Shown here one piece after another: positions 1 through 10,300 of a DNA stretch of 64,000 nucleotides. Positions within the stretch are counted from its first letter, which is position 1. Each line of letters begins with the position of its first letter. A model generated the notes under the pieces. That model saw only the letters and a program-made list of their open reading frames with translations, had not been told where the DNA came from and made no database searches. A program made the position numbers and the translations under genes. Origin of the DNA: Schistocephalus solidus (lineage: Eukaryota; Platyhelminthes; Cestoda; Diphyllobothriidea; Diphyllobothriidae); the NCBI GenBank assembly GCA_017591395.1, contig WEDG01003982.1, positions 22,826 through 86,825 on the forward strand, read 5' to 3'.

Positions 1-377
1 CAGTCTTACCCGAAATTTCATGCAAAATATCATCCCTGAACACACAATATTGGTGTTTCGTACTAACTAGTTTAACTACCTTTGCAGTTTAAGCCTAGTC
101 TCAGAAATAGTCCATTCTGCTCCTTCATGTCACTTAACGAAACAGGTTTATATCATGTACATTATTTTTGAATGTGGGGAATTCCGGAGCTCTCACCTCA
201 CTATTCTTGCAGGGGTTTTGTTTCTAAGCTTCGTACTTAGCTCATCATTTTTCTCAAAACTGCCAAATAGGAATTCGTGGATATTTTGTATAGCCACATA
301 TGCGAAAGAATAAAGCGCCTGCGGAAGTTTAATCATTTTCATACTATTCATAACGCCATATATTAATTCTACTACAT
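1..377. other. Unassigned flank left of LINE copy A
   Basis: No homology or repeat that I recognise. Short open frames here lack any conserved motif. The stretch ends at the proposed target-site duplication of the LINE that begins at 394. Confidence 0.4.
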
Positions 378-393
378 ACCCGGTGCTCACCCG
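378..393. repeat. Left target-site duplication of LINE copy A
   Basis: ACCCGGTGCTCACCCG matches ACCCGGTGCCCACCCG at 5719-5734 with one mismatch. It abuts the conserved 3' terminus of the LINE family (reverse complement of the ending CGGTCGAACTGT), so it fits a target-site duplication made on insertion of the element at 394-5718. Confidence 0.7.
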
Positions 394-1275
394 ACAGTTC
401 GACCGTCGATTACGACGAGGTCCAACGTATGCTCCACGGAAGGGTGGTGTAGGGACGGTGACATGCGCGTGATTTAGTTTAAAGTGATAGAAGACTTGCG
501 TTGCATCTGCCGCATTCTCTCCTCCTCCCCCACCCGAACCTGGTGTCATTACGGAGTCAAGAAGACCGGAGGCAGGAGAGGACGCATGTGGCTGGCGCGG
601 CCTGAGCCGCCCCTGGGCGTACCACCACACCTGGCTTGGATCCCACGGAGTGGGAGTGCCATAAAGGCCACATTAGGAAGGAGCCATTGCAGCCTGACTC
701 TCAGTCTGCCAGTCAGCCACTCCACACAAAACACACATTGGGCTGACCACACGGTCCGAGTGTTCCCGTCAGTTGGGACCTTCCAAGCCACGGCTTTTAG
801 CGCACCATGATAGTTTCAAGCGCGTCAGGTTGTTTATAGTGAGGGAGATGCGATGAGCTGTCGACCTCACTCTCTCCCCCACCCCCACAATCAGACAACC
901 GTCCGAGCCAGTCAGTCGTCTGATGTGGGAGTGGGTGCATTGGATGACGGGTCGGTGTACCCGTCTTCGCACGCCACAGCACCACCTGGCCCCGGGGATA
1001 TGAAGGAGTGATCGCCGTCTGACTCCCAGTCCACTGGTTAGCCACTAGACTCACACAGCACATTCACTGGGCCGATGGCGTGGTCTAGTGCAAGCGTCAG
1101 ACTGGCAGCCTTCCAAGCCAGGGTTTCTAGGAGACTGTGCTACTCTCAGGAACGTGATGATGGTGAAGGTGTTGTCAATGTATTGGTGTAGGTTGTGTGC
1201 GCTGATAAGGCTTAGCCTCCGGTTGTTTACCGCAGGTTGTCGTGGAGGCCCATTTGTCCTCATAGGCCCATGCGG
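394..1275 (-). other. 3' UTR of LINE copy A
   Basis: Non-coding GC-rich tail homologous to 36802-37640 (-) and 31560-32410 (+). It is built of two diverged modules in tandem: each contains a form of TGGCTTGGAAGG followed by a segment resembling CAGTCCACTGGTCAGCCACT (here in plus-strand reading near 690-720 and 1025-1055). The terminal 220 bases are the part that also occurs alone elsewhere in the window. Confidence 0.7.
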
Positions 1276-1279
1276 TGTG

Positions 1280-2010
1280 TAAATGTGCTTGAGCAGTGAG
1301 GGCTGTGGAGGCGGGCTCATCGACTGTATGTCGGAGACCCAAGCACTGGTTTACCAGCCTCCGTGCGATGGATTTGCAGGTGACTGATCAGGCGAATGCG
1401 TGAGTTGAAGTTGAGGGCGCAGTGGGGGCAGGAGAAATCGGGAGAGGCTGGGGTGATGTCATTCATGGAAGTGGGGGTGGCAGTGGTGGTAAGAATGGCT
1501 AGAGCGGAGGGTGTTCATGGGATATCGGTGTTGACGGCATAGCGGTGAATTCTGCTGTCATGGATTCGCCTGTGACCGAATAGGCCCATGCGATGAGTGA
1601 ATGCGCGAGGACACTAAGGGCAGTGGAGACGGCGATCTCTGTTGTGGTTTAGTGCTCCAGGCACTGGTTCACCAGGCTCTGTACGATGGATTCGCAAGTG
1701 ACCGACCAGGCCAATGCGTGAGGTGAATGGGCGGTCGCATTGAGGACAGTTTAGGAGAGAGTCTCCATCGCTGGTGGTGGTGGCGGCGGCGGTGCTGGAG
1801 GTAACAGGTAATGAGTATTTGGATGTGGTCTCTGTGATGTTGGGAGTAACGGAATCGATGCCAGGAGTGAGGGTGGGGGAGTCCGAAGGAGGGTTGGCAG
1901 AATTTGACGTATAAGTTGGAACGGTTAGATTGTTGGTGCATTGCGTCCGAAGATGTCTGACCAGGCTGATTCACGCGCTGAAGGTGCGTTGACAGCGCGG
2001 GCATGTTGGA
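1280..2010 (-). pseudogene. LINE copy A: C-terminal C2H2-type zinc-finger region
   Basis: Downstream of the RT, in shifted frames, short Cys-x2-Cys...His segments recur, for example CPRCQRTF at about 1975-2000, and LRIHRTE and FTHRMGLFGH-type segments further down. The same region is intact in copy C (31080-31556), where three fingers can be read. Such fingers after an RT probably bind the element's RNA or DNA. Here the frame is interrupted by stops (for example TAG within the segment near 1730), so this is a decayed domain. Confidence 0.7.
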
Positions 2011-2319
2011 AGGGCCTGGGCATCGGTGGTGTCGGTCCTGTGCGCTGGTGACTTTCGTGCCGTGCTTTTAGCCTTGGCGGTGGCGATGCGGTTTGTCTCA
2101 TAGATTGCTGAACCAGTCCTCACGGATCTTCTCCATTCCGGTCTATCATGGGCGATGTCCTCCCAGGTCACCAGGTTGATTTGCAGTTGCTTCAGCGATT
2201 TCTTCAAAGTGTCCTTGTAGTGCCGTTTTTGACCTCCCTGTCGGCGAGCACCCACAGCGACATCTCCGTAGAAAAGTCATTTGGGTAGTCGCTCGTCATC
2301 CATTCTTATCAGGTGGCTG

Positions 2320-4200
2320 CTCTATCGCAGTTGCACTTGCCTCAGCATGGCATGGATGCTGAGGATTCCGGTCCGCTCCAGAACTTCCGTGTCCGGGATC
2401 CTATGTTGCCATCGCAGTTTTAGCATTCTGCGGAGGCAACCAAGATGGAATTGATTTAGCTTCCTGGCTTGGTTCGAGTAGACGGTCCAGGTCTCTGCTC
2501 CATAAAGGGGTGTTGTCAAGACGATGGCCTTGTACATCTTCAGTTTGTTGTTTAGGCGAATACCGCGGGGATTTCACACGGACGTCCGCAGCCGGCCGAA
2601 GGCCTGACTGGCTTTGGAGATCCTGTGGGCAACCTCGTCATCGATTCTCGTGTTGTGTGACAGCGTGCTTCCTAGAGAAGGTAAGGTTTCCACGTTTTTG
2701 AGTTGAGCACCGTTGACATTTATTCGGGGAGCATTGTATTCCGCGCTGGGTGGCGGCTGGTGTATGACAACCGTTTTGGCTGTACTGATTGTTAATCCAA
2801 AATCGGCGCAGCCTTCGGCGAAGAGGTCCATACTCCTTTGCATGTCCTACTCTATCACAGTGTTAAGGGCGGAGTCGTTTGTGAAGAGCAAGTCATGGAC
2901 TGTAGTCGTAGACACATGCGTTGAAGCCTGCATACGCGGACTGTTGAGAAGGTGCCCATCAGTTCTATAGGTGATGCAGATTCCAGGCTGTTCATCACGG
3001 TAGGTGTCCATCACCATAGCAGAGGACATGAGAGTGAATAGAGTGGGGGCCAGTATGCAGCCCTGCTTCACTCCGTCGGTCACTGCGAATGCTTCGGATA
3101 CCATCCCGTTGTCAGTGAGGTGCGCCATCATCCCGTCATGAAGCTGACGCACCATCTGCATGAACCACTCAGGACAGCCGAATTTCTGCATGACTTTCCA
3201 CATTCCGTCACGATTTACCGTGTCAAAGTCTTTCGTCAGATCCACGAAAGTAGTTTAAAGGTGAGTTCGCATCTCCTGGCAATTTTCTTGTAGCTGGTGG
3301 GCGGCAAAGATTATGTCGGTTGTTCCGCGGTGTCGGCGGAAGCCACATTAGCTTTCCGGGAGCAGGGTTTGCTCTATTTGAACTTTTAGACGAGTAAGAA
3401 GTATACCGGCGAAGATCTTCCCGGTGAGGTTGAGAAACGATATGCCTCTGTGATTATCACAGAGTTGCCGGTTCCCCTTCCGCTTGTAGAGATGGACGAC
3501 AGTTACGTCTTTGAACTCCTTTGGAGATTGTCCTCGGCGCCACATCTCCTAGAAGAGTGTTGTGAGTTCTGCCATCAGCCGGGTCTCACCGTGATTGTAG
3601 ACTTCCGGTGGGATTGCGTCGGACCACGGTGCTTTACCGCTGGAAATCTGCTGCACGGCCCGGATGGTTTCTGTTAGGAAAGGTGGCCGATCCAGGTCAT
3701 TGTTCGTGTCAAAATAGGAGCCTGTCAAGGGCAGCATCGAAGATAGCTGATGAGCAATTAAGGAAACTTCTGAAGTGCTCGGCCCGGCGCTTCATAATTT
3801 GCGATTTCGGGGTCAGCAGTGTTGTGCCGTCAGAGCTGAGCAGTGGTGCGGTCCTCTTGATGCACGGGCCGTAGATGGCCTTGATGGCTTTGAAAATGTT
3901 TTTCATTTCATTGCGGTCCGCATACCCCTGGATTTCCCCAGCCTTTCGGATCATCCAGGCGTCCTGCATCTCCTGCAGCCGTTGCCGTACAAGGCGGTGG
4001 CATCTGAAGAAGGCTACTTTGGTGGCGTCAGTCCTAAGGTCCATGTGGGCTTTGTGTAGTCCATTCTCGTCCACGTGTAAGTTGCTGATTTCGGCGTCAT
4101 TTTCGTCAAACCATTCCTTGTGTTGACGGCGTGCGCGTCCAAGGACATCGAGGGCGGTGGACTGTATGAGATTTCTCAGTTGATGCTATCGTGTTTTAAC
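2320..4200 (-). pseudogene. LINE copy A: reverse transcriptase, frameshifted, active site damaged
   Basis: Pieces in several frames give a continuous LINE RT: SSGKAPWSDAIPPEVY (about 3650-3600), LYKRKGNRQLCDNHRGISFLN (3480-3420), LTKDFDTVNRDG (3240-3210), GVKQGCILAPTLF (3080-3040), then LLFTNDSALN (about 2900-2870) where active relatives have F-A-D-D. The change to F-T-N-D removes one catalytic aspartate. Past the palm come [12 protein letters not shown] and [18 protein letters not shown] (2520-2380), the usual C-terminal LINE block. It copies element RNA into DNA at the target in live relatives; this copy cannot. Confidence 0.9.
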
Positions 4201-4230
4201 GGTGGCGTTATTATCTGGAGCATGTGGGTT

Positions 4231-5150
4231 CTAAAGTTTCTCGGTTATTCGGTTGCTGAAATCAAAACAATGAGCAGGCAAATTTGACAAAAGTATATTT
4301 AAATAATCTGTCAGTCGCTTACCTTGGGGCCTTCGTCGGGAATGAATTCGGAGCCTCATCTGGGAGATGACGAGGTGGTGATCCGTCCAAACATCGGCAT
4401 CGCGGATGGCCTTGGTGACCAGCACGTCCTGCCGATCTCGCCTCCAGACGAGAACATAGTCCAGTAGCTGCCAACGCCGCGACCGAGGTTGCATCCACGT
4501 GGCCTTTCCTGCGTCGGATGGCGGAAGAAGGTGTTGATCAACAGGAGACGGTGTTCAGCACACGTTCGCAGAAGAAGGAGGCCGTTATCGTTGCAGATAC
4601 CCAGACCGTGGGGACCCAGCATTCCCTGCCAAGCAGCGTGGTCCGTTCCGACGCGGGCGTTGAAGTCAGCAAGGACAATTAACTTGTCCACCTTCGGCAC
4701 AGTCGCTAGCAGAAAGTGCAGGTCCTCATAGAATTTGTGCTTCGCCGCATCAGAGCTCATCATTGGGAGAAAGTTGGTGCTGATGATGGTGGCGAACTTG
4801 TCTCCCCGAAGAGGCAGGTGGAGACTCATCAGGCGATCATTGATAACCTATGTCAGAGAGGACAGACGTCGCATCATTTCGTTCCGGATGGAAAAGGCAA
4901 CATCAGCGTCATGTCGCTCTGCCTTTGGCCGGCCGCTTCAGAAGGTGTAGCCAGCACCCACCTATTCCAGCTGACCCTGCTCAGAGAATCGGGTCTCATT
5001 TAGAGCAGCAATGTCCTTGTAGCGCGCCAGTTCCCGAGCGACTAGCGCCGTCCTGCGTTCCGGCCGGTTGCGCCTAGGATTGCCTGAAAGGCAGCAAACA
5101 ATCCAGGCTGTCAGTGTGAGTGGACTCACCCAAGCAGCCCTGAATGTATG
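4231..5150 (-). pseudogene. LINE copy A: AP-type endonuclease domain, frameshifted
   Basis: Reading right to left: LARYKDIAALNETRFSEQG (about 5035-4980, containing the N-E-T metal-site motif), [15 protein letters not shown] (4829 on), [14 protein letters not shown] (about 4690-4645, the D-F-N motif), NTFFRHP, then after a frame change [12 protein letters not shown] and [11 protein letters not shown] (about 4470-4360, the terminal D-H motif). The order and motifs are those of the exonuclease-endonuclease-phosphatase fold that nicks the target in LINEs. An in-frame stop after EQGQLE and a frameshift near 4490 break it. Confidence 0.88.
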
Positions 5151-5718
5151 GCGTGGGATATGGGGGCGAGGGTTATCGCTGTTTGTTTGAGTTTTACGAC
5201 CGCGTATTTTGCGATCTGCGAGCCGTGGCCAGCAGCATGAGACGTGAGACCCAGCATTTGTTTAGGACACCCTTTCTAGCCCCTCCCTATGTGAGGAGGC
5301 AAGCAGTGATCACCATAAATAGGGCTGCTCGGACATCCCAGATAGCTGCCGAACTCCACTTTGGGTCACGGTTTTGTTTTAGTGGGAGAGCGACCCGAGT
5401 TACCCTGGGCCGCTTACGGGTTCGCTGTCGCCCCCACCGAAGGAATTTTTGAGAAGGGTGAGGTGGAAAGTTCGGGAGTAAGACATACCGGGTGTGGAGG
5501 CGCACGCAACACCGGACACCGTCACCTGGTGTAGCACGCTGGTCCTGACGGTTGCCCGGGGTGTGACCGCTGGGAAGAACCTAACTTCGAGGAGCCACAG
5601 GAAAGAGTTGGGTGACAGTTAGAAGCGGCCACAGGAGCATTTACCACGTGTATGAGACGCATGGAGTGACCAAATGCTATCTGTGTGGTGCCACCCCTAA
5701 CTAGTATCCCTACACTCC

Positions 5719-5734
5719 ACCCGGTGCCCACCCG
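5719..5734. repeat. Right target-site duplication of LINE copy A
   Basis: Partner of 378-393, 15 of 16 identical. It fixes the 5' end of the element at 5718, about 570 bases upstream of the endonuclease start, leaving room for a 5' UTR. Confidence 0.7.
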
Positions 5735-7211
5735 CAGCACCATTGTTCATACTGTCATTATTTTCCATTTAAATCCATGTTTACTTTATTTTAAATATTG
5801 CCATCTGGGTGCTTATAATAAATAGTTAATTTTACGAGATAGGGCTTATAACCTTAAGCTATAATCTAAGAGTAATTGACAGTTTCACAGAGACTTTGAA
5901 CGAACTTTGCGTACTGTGCGTAGCTTGGATTGCACCCTCCAGGGATGAATCTGGTACAGCAAAATGTTGAAGAAGGAAAAACCTCGGAGATTGAAGATCA
6001 AAAGACAACTCGATTGCGCATGCTGCGAAAACGATGACGAGTGCATTACTGTATCCGTTGGTAAATCAACATCGAGATACTAGTTGGGAACAACTGTAAA
6101 AACCGTGGAAGCAAGTTCCATTTAGCTGTAGGCAGTTCTGCTACTTTGCTAGAAAATATTTTCAACCTCCCTTAACTACATTTCTTTGATTTAGCTTGAA
6201 AACCTTTCGCCACTGTAGACTCAGGACCTTTAGCATGAAGATTTCGGGTCGGGTTCAGAAGCAGGTACCCAAGATTGGTCCATCTAATTACATTGCAGTC
6301 CAAGAATAAACGCTGGAGTGGTTACAACCGCAGACTCTGCAGCGCAGGCGACAAGGCATGGATCTTTTAAAACTATACCACTGTTTTAAGTTGAGATACA
6401 ATGCAGATTGTTTTGCAAACGGATGCGCAATCTTTGAAAGTTCAATAAAAACTCTTCAAACGCTAAGCGCGTAAGCCTGTAGTAACGAGTTATCAGAAGT
6501 TGTTGCAATTGTCAACTCGTAGAAACCTAAAGGTCAACACCCATTGAAAGTTGGGTATAATCAACGAAAATTGATCTCAAACTCCGACAAATTGGTTGCT
6601 CCTCATGATGACATTTATGCATATTAACAGTCTACACCCTTTCTATATTATTATGCGCATATATCAATTTAAAATGGGCAAATGTCACTTTCTGCTGTGA
6701 CTTTCTTCCTGATTTGCGTTCCTTGTAGGCTTTTTTCGTATAACTGATTCTGCCGCTCTTGCTTGTTCCTGTTTCTAATCACTTGGTTCTGTTTTATAAG
6801 TTAACCACACCTATAAAAACATTTGGTTGCGGTCTAGTTTTTATTCGTTTTTTTAGTATTAATGTTCTTGATCAAATACAGCGTGTCACTGGTTTTGTGC
6901 CACCGTTTTCTCTTTTTTTTTGGTAAGATAAGTTGTTTAATTTCCTTCCAGCTGCCGCCTCACACTATATTTTCAATTCAATTCCTCCGAACCTTCTTAA
7001 GGTAATATGCTTGTTCTCTAGGATTTTGCCGATTTTATTAGAACTCTGCAGATTAAAAAACTTTTCAATAGCGTCGTCTACGTGCAATTGCTTTCCTTGA
7101 TTGTTCCTTTAAACAACTTCAATTTGAAATTGCATAACCTTGAGCAACAAGTGCCCCACTTGGTGTGTCAGTTGGATTAAGGTCGTTTTGTTGTGAGGCG
7201 TTGTGTGTGTC
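5735..7211. other. Region upstream of the SPIN90-like gene (5' flank, promoter unknown)
   Basis: AT-rich, no repeat or coding homology recognised. It must hold the promoter and 5' UTR of the gene that starts at 7212, but no motif can be assigned with confidence. An AG at about 7169, after the pyrimidine-poor stretch ending GTGTGTCAG, could be a trans-splice acceptor, as flatworm mRNAs often carry a spliced leader; this is speculative. Confidence 0.4.
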
Positions 7212-7379
7212 ATGTTCAAGACACGCTACAGATTCGAGGCGAAGTATCCTCATTCAATTTCCTTCGCAGCTGACGAAGCCCTTCTCGGGCTGCGGAAAGA
7301 AAATGATCACTGGCTCCTAGCCTATCATAATGATGGACGCCTTGGGGCAGTGCCCTTTAACTACGTCCAAGAAAGAGGG
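7212..7379 (+). CDS. NCKIPSD: SPIN90 exon 1: start codon and SH3 domain
   Basis: 56 codons, phase 0 at the end. The ALYDF-like strand is FKTRYRFEAKYPHSISF, followed by an acidic turn (ADEALLGL), the conserved W of the SH3 core in NDHWLLAYHNDGRLGAVP and the closing P-x-N-Y motif (FNYV). Donor G|GTAGGT. One exon codes the entire domain. Confidence 0.9.
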
Positions 7380-10300
7380 GTAGGTATATCTGTCACACAT
7401 GATCTTGTCAGATTGAGAAAACGGCTGATGCATTAATGCTGATCAACTCTGCGATTGCAGCTCTACAACAAAGTGAAATTTTTGATAAGGACGGCGTTAT
7501 AAGGTAGGACCTAATTGGCATCTACTTTGCTAGTTATTTAAAAACCATGCAGGAGTATTTATCCGGCAACGGCTCAGGCACTGATCTGCCGGTGATTCCT
7601 ACCCGTAGAAAGGAGTCGATTCGATCGCCACCTTTCACATGTATGCGCTTCCTCAATTTTTATTGGATTTTTTTCTTAGCTGGCACTCCTATGGGCCCAG
7701 CTGTCGCGGGCGAAGCTCCAAAAGTGCCGTCGAGGGCTTCAGCTGTAGACAAGCTACCACCTGGGTTAAGTTTTTTTCTGGTTGACAGATTGCGATCGAC
7801 TACAGGTGCTAGCTACCGCCGGTGTGTCCACGGTCTTTGTGAGGTCCTGAAGTCTCTGGGTAAATCCGTGCCGCAGTGTTCTTCTATCACACAAATCTTA
7901 GATGCTGAGCTAAGGGTAAGCCTTTCACTGCCCGGCCTTTATGGTCCATCAAAGTTTTGATTGTCGCTTTCCATTTGTGCCGTTTTGCATTCTTATTTCT
8001 ATCGCTGTTGCTCCGACCGTTTTCGCGACTATCTCAATATCGGCAAGCAGCTTAATGCGGTTATAGAGGCACTGCCTCTCAAGTTTTTTTTTGTTACTTG
8101 ATGTTTTCCTCTTGTCCTTTTTTAACTAGGAAGCAAATCTGACGGTAATGAGGTCGACATACGAGCACACATCTGACTGGAGTGCGCTTCAAGAACACAT
8201 GTCTCGACTTGAAGCCAAGCTTAGGAATCTTCAGGAGAACAGCTGGCCGCTTGATGCCGATGAAACAGCCGAGCTGGAGGAACTTGACGGTTTTTCAGAA
8301 CTTTTAGTAAGCACGTGCCTTCTCTTTCTATAGGTTTTAGCGATATACCTTGAGTTCTCCGTTTTTACAGGTGACCTACAGTAAGTGCTGCATTACGTAA
8401 AATGTGATGTGTTTCGCAAGGAAATATTTTCGCGCAAAATTCTTTCACCCCGTGTTCCCTTTAAACTTTACAGCAGCGGAGAAACCGCCGTTCTACGAAT
8501 GAAAGTCGTTTGTTTTGTAAATGATCAACATAAAAGTATTTTTATGTCGAAAACTGGAATATCAGAAGAAGGCTTACACTAGGGCAAATGTGCGCATGCC
8601 AGACGAAAATGTATCAAACCTTAAAAGTACCGAAAAAAAGTAACAAATACAATTAACCTGTATTTTATTGATTGCCCTTTCGCGTGTAGTGCACACAAGT
8701 CTGTCGGGCCTATGACTTGCCAAGTCCCCTATGGCAGTTCGACCCAAAATCAAGCTTTCCTTGCACGTAGAGGTTCTTCCCTGTCCGTGTGCCAGTTATT
8801 TGATAAGTGCCGAATAATTTTCAATAGCAGGGTTTAAAGTACTTTGGAGACGGAAAGGTTGGCTTCTGCTCAAAGGATTACATTATCTTATACCTCTTTA
8901 GAACGACGAACAGGAGCTTTATCATACAAATTCGTAGTCCTTTTGGCTTCGGTGAATGCCGCTGTAGCCGAAGACGCCCCTCATGATATCGAATAACCAC
9001 TTGCTGTTTATCGTGTTTTTTTGTCGCTCTCCGAATTTGATAATCATCCACATTGGTAGCTGTCAATGGTTCCTGAAGGGTGCGATCGACGCAGTGTAAC
9101 CTCTTGGAAAGTTCTTATCGTATCTAACCATATGGATTGTCCTTGTTATCTTTCTAAAAGGAAGGCTTCATTGCAGAAGTAATGGCTTTTCTTTTTTGTG
9201 GCGCCTACAAGCAACTTACCTTAAACCAATTAAAATTTTTATAATTATTTTCCTACTTTAAATGATTTGATCGCGGTCCTTTGTGGGTGTAGTTGACAAT
9301 TCCTCAATTTCATAATTATGCTCAGAGGAAACATCGACATATGCTCCCTGTGAACGTTAATAGTGGACTTATAGTGATATGTTTTGTGTTTGACTTTTAA
9401 AAACGTTTTTTGGATAGTTACCGTCCACTCCGCTTATTTTTAGGTACAGGTCTCACTAATAATCCGCATTGTTAATGTTGAAAATATTCGCTAACCGCTC
9501 GCACGATAGCCTATCGGTTACCCATTTCACCGTCACCACGAGTGTAGGTAAAAATGATCTTCACCTCTTTATCATATGGCGTGACAGGGAAAAGTGCTAG
9601 TGATTGGCGTGTATTCCTCGTGTATTCGATTGCACACTTTACTCCTAAATACGGTAAAACAACGTATTGTCAGACAAGTTTTACGGCGTTTTACTGCAAA
9701 AAAGGCTGTCAATTAAATTTTTAGAGCTGAATCTGTCCCTCGTCTCCTGGAACCATCGTGATTTCTCGTACCTGACCTCAACTGATATCCGGTTCCAGAA
9801 GAGACGGCAGACATTTTTATTACTTGTATTAATGTTCTTTTGCAGCCAGGTTTGCGCAAACGACCTTCAGCCTTGATATTCAACAGTTTAAGAAAATGTA
9901 AAGGGAACTGTTCTGTTTTCCTTTCATGGAACAGATTTGAAACGAAGTTTTCGGCAAAGGACCTTATATGCGTCCAATCATTCGATTCAACAAAAAGCGA
10001 CACTCGATGTATATACTTTTGCCCATTCGAGTTTTAATTACGTCATTCCATAAGTTGCGCTACCCCCTGTACCTTCACACGGAGTGTATTTTAGCATCTT
10101 TCAACACTCAGGTTGTTGTAGTTGCACGCACAGCTGGTGGTGTTATGTGCACTTTCAACGTAAATCCCTGTGACCTCACGACTCATTTCTTCATTTCTGT
10201 GCGATCTGTTTTTGTTTTTTTTCTAATGACAAGCTATACTATTCGCTATCCCGCAAAACTTAGTAGTGTTAGTCAAGCCGTTATTTTCCACCAACTTCTT

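Larger units (their letters stand above)
394..5718 (-). mobile_element. Near full-length LINE (copy A), inactivated
   Basis: Non-LTR retrotransposon of about 5.3 kb read right to left. Order: 5' UTR (5718 to about 5150), apurinic-type endonuclease (about 5125-4230), reverse transcriptase (about 4200-2320), zinc-finger tail (about 2010-1280) and 3' UTR (1270-394). The coding part is broken by several frameshifts and stops. There is no poly(A) tail; the 3' end is the family ending ...CGGTCGAACTGT. The 16-bp direct repeats at 378-393 and 5719-5734 argue that this is one complete insertion. The clade cannot be fixed by eye; it resembles the endonuclease-reverse transcriptase elements common in tapeworm genomes (jockey/CR1 superfamily or RTE group). 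Confidence 0.88.

Noticed and set aside
1088..1282. Plus-strand frames over the LINE 3' UTR, and similar frames over other LINE copies
   Set aside because: They are antisense shadows of an element with clear coding direction.
7203..7211. Upstream in-frame GTG as start of the SPIN90 protein
   Set aside because: GTG is not a normal start in animal mRNA, and the ATG at 7212 aligns with the start of the vertebrate protein and its SH3 domain.
7766..7789. A 24-nt intron (GTTAAG...GACAG) within exon 4
   Set aside because: The residues it encodes (SFFLVD) align with the conserved family helix, and 24 nt is too short for splicing.
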